The notes beneath the pieces are model-generated. The model saw only the letters and a list, made by a program, of their open reading frames with translations. It searched no databases and was not told the DNA's origin. The translations under genes and the position numbers were made by a program. Below are positions 60,227-64,000 of a stretch of DNA of 64,000 nucleotides, piece after piece; position 1 is the stretch's first letter; each line of letters starts with the position of its first letter. Source of the DNA: Owenia fusiformis (Eukaryota; Annelida; Polychaeta; Sabellida; Oweniidae); the NCBI GenBank assembly GCA_903813345.2, contig CAIIXF020000003.1, forward strand, positions 24,007,248 to 24,071,247, written 5' to 3'.

Positions 60227-61105
60227 TAATAAACTTTCCAAAAGCCGATTAATGAGTAGATAATCTGTTGTAAACTTCAAAATATCAAAATCTAATATTT
60301 TTGTTGACCCCTGTTAAACCCCTCAATAATAAGTAAACGGTAATGTTGACAGGTCCTCAACAGGTGAAAATGTATGTAGTAATATATGTTTTATCAATTA
60401 AACATATCAAAACAATTGGCGGATCAACAAAAACAAGATGATGTTAAAAGAAAGTGAACTAAATGGAACCATTATTTTTAATCATTTTGAATGTAAAATA
60501 TAATCAGACAAACAATCTTATTTTCAATTAAACAGAAAAAATCAATAGGTCATGCTAATAAGCTTCCCAAAACCGATTCATAAGTAGAAAATCCGTTGTA
60601 AACTTCAAGAATATCAAAATCTAATATTTTTTAATTTTTGTGGACCCCTGTCAAACCCCTCAATAATAAGTAAATGGTAATGTTGACAAGTGCTCAACAT
60701 GTGAAAACGTATGTAGGAATATATGTTTTATCATTTAAAGATATCAAAACAATTGGCGGATCAACAAAAAACAAGATGATGTTAAAAGAAAGTGAACTTA
60801 ATGGAACAATTTTTTTTAATCATTTTGAATGCAAAATATAATCAGACAGACGATCTTATTTTCAATTAAACAGATAAAATCATGCTAGATAAAAGCATGT
60901 CATGCTAATAACCTTCCCAAAATCTGATTCATAAGTAGATAATCCGTTGTAAACTTCAAAAATATCAAAATCTAATATTTTTTAATTTTTGTGGACCCCT
61001 GTTAAACACCTCAATAATAAGTAAATGGTAATGTTGACAAGTGCTCAACAAGTGAAAACGTATGCAGGAATATATGTTTCATCATTTGAACTCATCAAAA
61101 CAATT
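60227..61105. repeat. ~340-bp satellite, copies 3-5 (last partial)
   Basis: The array continues with starts near 60238, 60568 and 60919. The last copy breaks off in CAATTGCAGGATGAACAGG at about 61105. Copy-specific words (TTTTTAATTTTTGTGGACCC in copies 4-5; AAGTGCTCAAC instead of AGGTCCTCAAC) show that copies 4 and 5 are closest relatives. Confidence 0.9.
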
Positions 61106-61921
61106 GCAGGATGAACAGGAGGAAACAGCTTAATTAAGGCTTATCTGAAAAATTCCTTTATCCCTAATAGGGGTCTGTGTACCATCGTGGCAATATGCAT
61201 CATGTATACGTTTTATGACACCAATATGTTACATGTGGGTTACTGTCAAAAAAAATACCACAATATATGTAATATAATATATATTCCATAATATTCATTT
61301 GCATATAAAAGGGATATCTTGAAACAGGCACAATGATCATTAAAGTGCATGCCTGTTTCATGACCCTTTTATATGCCCCATCTAATAATATCTGTGTGCT
61401 TTGTAACACTGTCTTATTCCAGTTCAAGAAAATGTAAGCACTGCATCTTAGGTACCCTAATGCCTATAAAGTCACATTGGATCTACGGCAACCATACGGC
61501 AGTCATAGCTACGGCAGTCATAGCTACGGCAGTCATAGCTACGGCAGTCATAGCTACAGCAGCCGTAGCTTCTCAAAATAGAGAGAAATAAGCAGCAGAA
61601 AGTATAAGGATAAGCAGTATGATTTAAATTTTTCGCCATAAATCAAATGTGACTGAGGCTTCAGATGCGAGGTTAGATTCCCATATTTTTAAAGAAGAAA
61701 TGTAAACTACAGATATCAATTATAAAACAATTTTAACATAAATAACAAATATGATATCTTAATCTGCATGTCCAATTTATTGTGACACATCTATCAGATT
61801 ATTTATATGTGCAAATTGTCTTCCTTTTTGGCTCTCAAAAACTATCTCATATAATGATGCTCCAGAAAACAAATGATTTCTTGCTTAGGAGATCTCTGTT
61901 GCATAAACAGGGAAATCAAAA
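61106..61921. other. No gene; short 15-bp repeat inside
   Basis: An imperfect inverted repeat around the word CATGCCTGTTTCA lies at ~61320-61375 (TTGAAACAGGCAC with its partner GTGCATGCCTGTTTCA, and ATATAAAAGGG with CCCTTTTATAT), giving a hairpin of about 70 bp. The 15-bp array at 61494-61570 is listed separately. No supported exon. Confidence 0.45.
61494..61570. repeat. 15-bp repeat, 5 copies (TACGGCAGTCATAGC)
   Basis: TACGGCAGTCATAGC repeats with a final variant TACAGCAGCCGTAGC. The period of 15 produces a short open frame reading AVIAT repeats, not a gene. Confidence 0.93.
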
Positions 61922-62336
61922 TACAGTAAAACCTGTCTAATCTGATCACCCCTGTGACCCTATAGAAGTGTTTGGATTAGAAGGTGTTTATATTTCGAGG
62001 TTTTTAATTCAGTAGATTTTAAAGAAATATGAATACAACTTTTCACAAAATTTTCGATAGACTACATAGCTTTATGGCATCCCAATGATATGAAATCTGA
62101 TTTTATTTAGATCAATTCTGAGTTATAGAAAATATTTGAGTGATTTTGAGTATGACATGTGTTATTTTATGAAGTGTTCAGACTAATCAGATTAGTCTTT
62201 CAAAAATATGACTGTTCAATGCACACATTGGGAGGTGTTCACATTTCAAGGTTATTTTCCATTAGATTCAATGGAAGAAAAAGTGCTCACATTGAGAGGT
62301 GTTGGAAAGGTGTTCAGATGGACAGATTTAACTGTA
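61922..62336. mobile_element. TACAGTAAAACC element, about 415 bp
   Basis: The left end TACAGTAAAACCTGTCTAAT and right end GGACAGATTTAACTGTA are inverted. The interior holds GGTGTTCACATTTCAAGG and GTGTTTATATTTCGAGG-type words resembling the repeats of the related elements. The flanking dinucleotide is TA. No transposase frame is visible. Non-autonomous pogo/Tigger-like by its ends. Confidence 0.72.
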
Positions 62337-64000
62337 TTTATGATTTTATGACTCAACGTGGCTATGGGAGCAGGGAGATATTATATGTAAAAAAATGATA
62401 AAGGCGAAATAAAATGGTTTTAATATGTAAAAAATAAATCCGACCTGTCCATTAGTATACAAGTATAAGATCTACCTGAGAAGAAATAGGTCTCAACCAG
62501 AGTTAGATGCGCTATAAAAACATGACACATATTGACTTTATGGACAAGTAGACATCATTTCACTTCCATGTCAATTTGGTTGAAAGGGCAATGTTTCAAA
62601 AATGTCACCTCCAAGAAGGCATGGATATCCCCGTCCTTGTTAAATGACATATCTCACAATTAAGAGTCCAAGTGCCCATTGTTTAAATGTGAAATAAAGT
62701 TCAATAGAAATGATTTAGTAAAAAAGTAAGAAGATATATGTTATTATACATACACTCTAGATTTTATCTATTATAATTTCATCTTTCAGCCAAAGATCAG
62801 GAGGTAAATAGTATGAACAGTGTTATATTTAAAGATTGGGTGACACTGTCTTTTAATCCACATTTTTAGCTAGATCAATACAAAAGTCAGTGGCCCATGG
62901 AATCCGGAATTTCATTAGCAGGTATATACCAAAATAACTCTTTTTAAGGATATGCCTTAAGTAAAGAAATTATTTAGGTCTATTTTCAGTCTACTTTTGT
63001 TAAGTTTAGCTTCTCGAACGAATTCTAGTCAAAAACAGATTTTTATGAAGCGGCACAATCATATGGGTCATACATATAATACATATACATCTACATCAGA
63101 ACTGTGCTCTGATATAAAGATCATAATGTCAGCGATATTATGATGAATAGCTACATTTTTCACCTTGTATTTATTCAACGTATTAACCTGGTCTGGGATG
63201 TAGGAAAAAATCTCATAATTCATAAAACACCAATCCCTCAGATATGAGCCTGGTCATGTCCAATGAACTGTCTCTACAGTTCTACTTGTACTTAGTTTGC
63301 AAAATGTTTGTTGAGTGATAGACACAGAATAGATGGTTTGCCTTGTATTAGTATAACATAATGTGAGGTTGTGTAATATTGGTTCCTGAATCACTTTTCG
63401 ACCAATTAATCATATGCTGTGCTGGTTAAATGAGGCTTGGATATGGCTTGTATCCACCTCGTATACCTATTTCCTAAAATATGGATATATCATGTCCTTG
63501 GCATTCTTTAATCTAGTTTATGTTGCATATTGATGGCCTCTCTTACCCGTTACTATTCAATGAATACCGTTTCGTTTGAAATAGGACTGAAATTTCAAAG
63601 TGACATAGGGAATCGTAAACCAGCCAAAATTCTGTTTGATACTGTTCAACAAACCTGTAGATGCTCCAGTATCAGATATGTCAGATTTTCATGGAATAAA
63701 TTAGATATTTATGGTCAGGATTGAATATGGTTATTCCTTGTGACAAATTGACTTGGGCTGGGTTCTGCCCTTGGTCAGTATAATCTTTTCCATGAATAAC
63801 AAAATTCTCACATATTAGGACATTTCCTATAACTCCTATAACTGTCTCTTTGTCTTTAAACTGTCTGTCATATCTCAAATTAGTACCCTTCCCCTATAGC
63901 ACCTCTCAGCCTCTGTACTGTTATTATATCTTATAACTGCCTCTCTGCATTATGACATATCTCACATTTGTTTCTTATCCCTCATCTTCAAGAGAGGGTA
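62337..64000. other. No gene seen up to the window end
   Basis: AT-rich unique-looking sequence. The frames at 63530-63724 and 63681-63878 have no recognisable features. The last 200 bp are C/T-rich with repeated CTATAACTGYCTCT words (63825-63945), a small degenerate repeat. Confidence 0.4.

Noticed and set aside
61655-61695. GGTTAGATTCCC resembling a tRNA B box
   Set aside because: No A box at the right distance upstream and no foldable cloverleaf.

Overview
This is animal nuclear DNA, probably from a marine lophotrochozoan and most likely a mollusc. The genes have spliceosomal introns, coding density is very low and the base composition is AT-rich. An Ataxin-1 orthologue is present, and the repeats are of kinds common in molluscan genomes: a tRNA-derived SINE, TACAGTAAAACC-type MITEs, (GACA/GACGGA)n-tailed elements and many minisatellites. 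The phylum is inference; 'metazoan' is secure. No bacterial, CRISPR or rRNA features are seen.

Two protein-coding genes can be supported, arranged tail to tail. (1) On the + strand at the left edge lie the last three coding exons (615-681, 1882-1940, 8443-8491) of a gene whose spliced C-terminus looks like CTU2/NCS2, the cytoplasmic tRNA U34 2-thiolation subunit. Its last intron, about 6.5 kb, holds a 2-kb 36-bp satellite. The preceding intron ends in a roughly 116-bp tandem array that repeatedly copies the 3' splice site of the next exon. (2) On the - strand, two coding exons (24805-23253 and 19705-19094) encode an Ataxin-1 orthologue (ATXN1) of at least 709 residues. It has an AXH domain split by a phase-0 intron and the conserved C-terminal RKRRWSAPD motif, which combines an NLS, a 14-3-3 site and a UHM-ligand motif. 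Further 5' exons, and possibly the true start codon, are not identified. The roughly 39 kb to the right of 24805 is best read as the 5' intron and flank of ATXN1, but this is inference.

The rest of the window is non-coding and repeat-rich. Tandem arrays with base periods of 15, 20, 21/63, 31, 35, 36, 38, 45, 116, 147 and about 340 bp cover roughly a fifth of it. Interspersed elements include a 367-bp hAT-like MITE and an 808-bp element, each inserted inside a tandem array so that the neighbouring monomers show the empty site. There are also several pogo/Tigger-like TACAGTAAAACC elements, five same-strand copies of a short element with an ATGTCACCA terminal hairpin, a 252-bp TIR element followed directly by a foldback element, a 174-bp foldback in the CTU2 intron, one SINE and one degenerate tRNA-like sequence.

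The two genes have no obvious joint function. CTU2 works in cytosolic tRNA modification and ATXN1 in nuclear transcription and RNA regulation. The most noteworthy items are the amplified splice acceptor in CTU2, the invertebrate ATXN1 with a short Q-rich stretch where the human polyQ tract lies, the stop-free 21/63-bp minisatellite, and the nested insertions that define mobile-element ends exactly.
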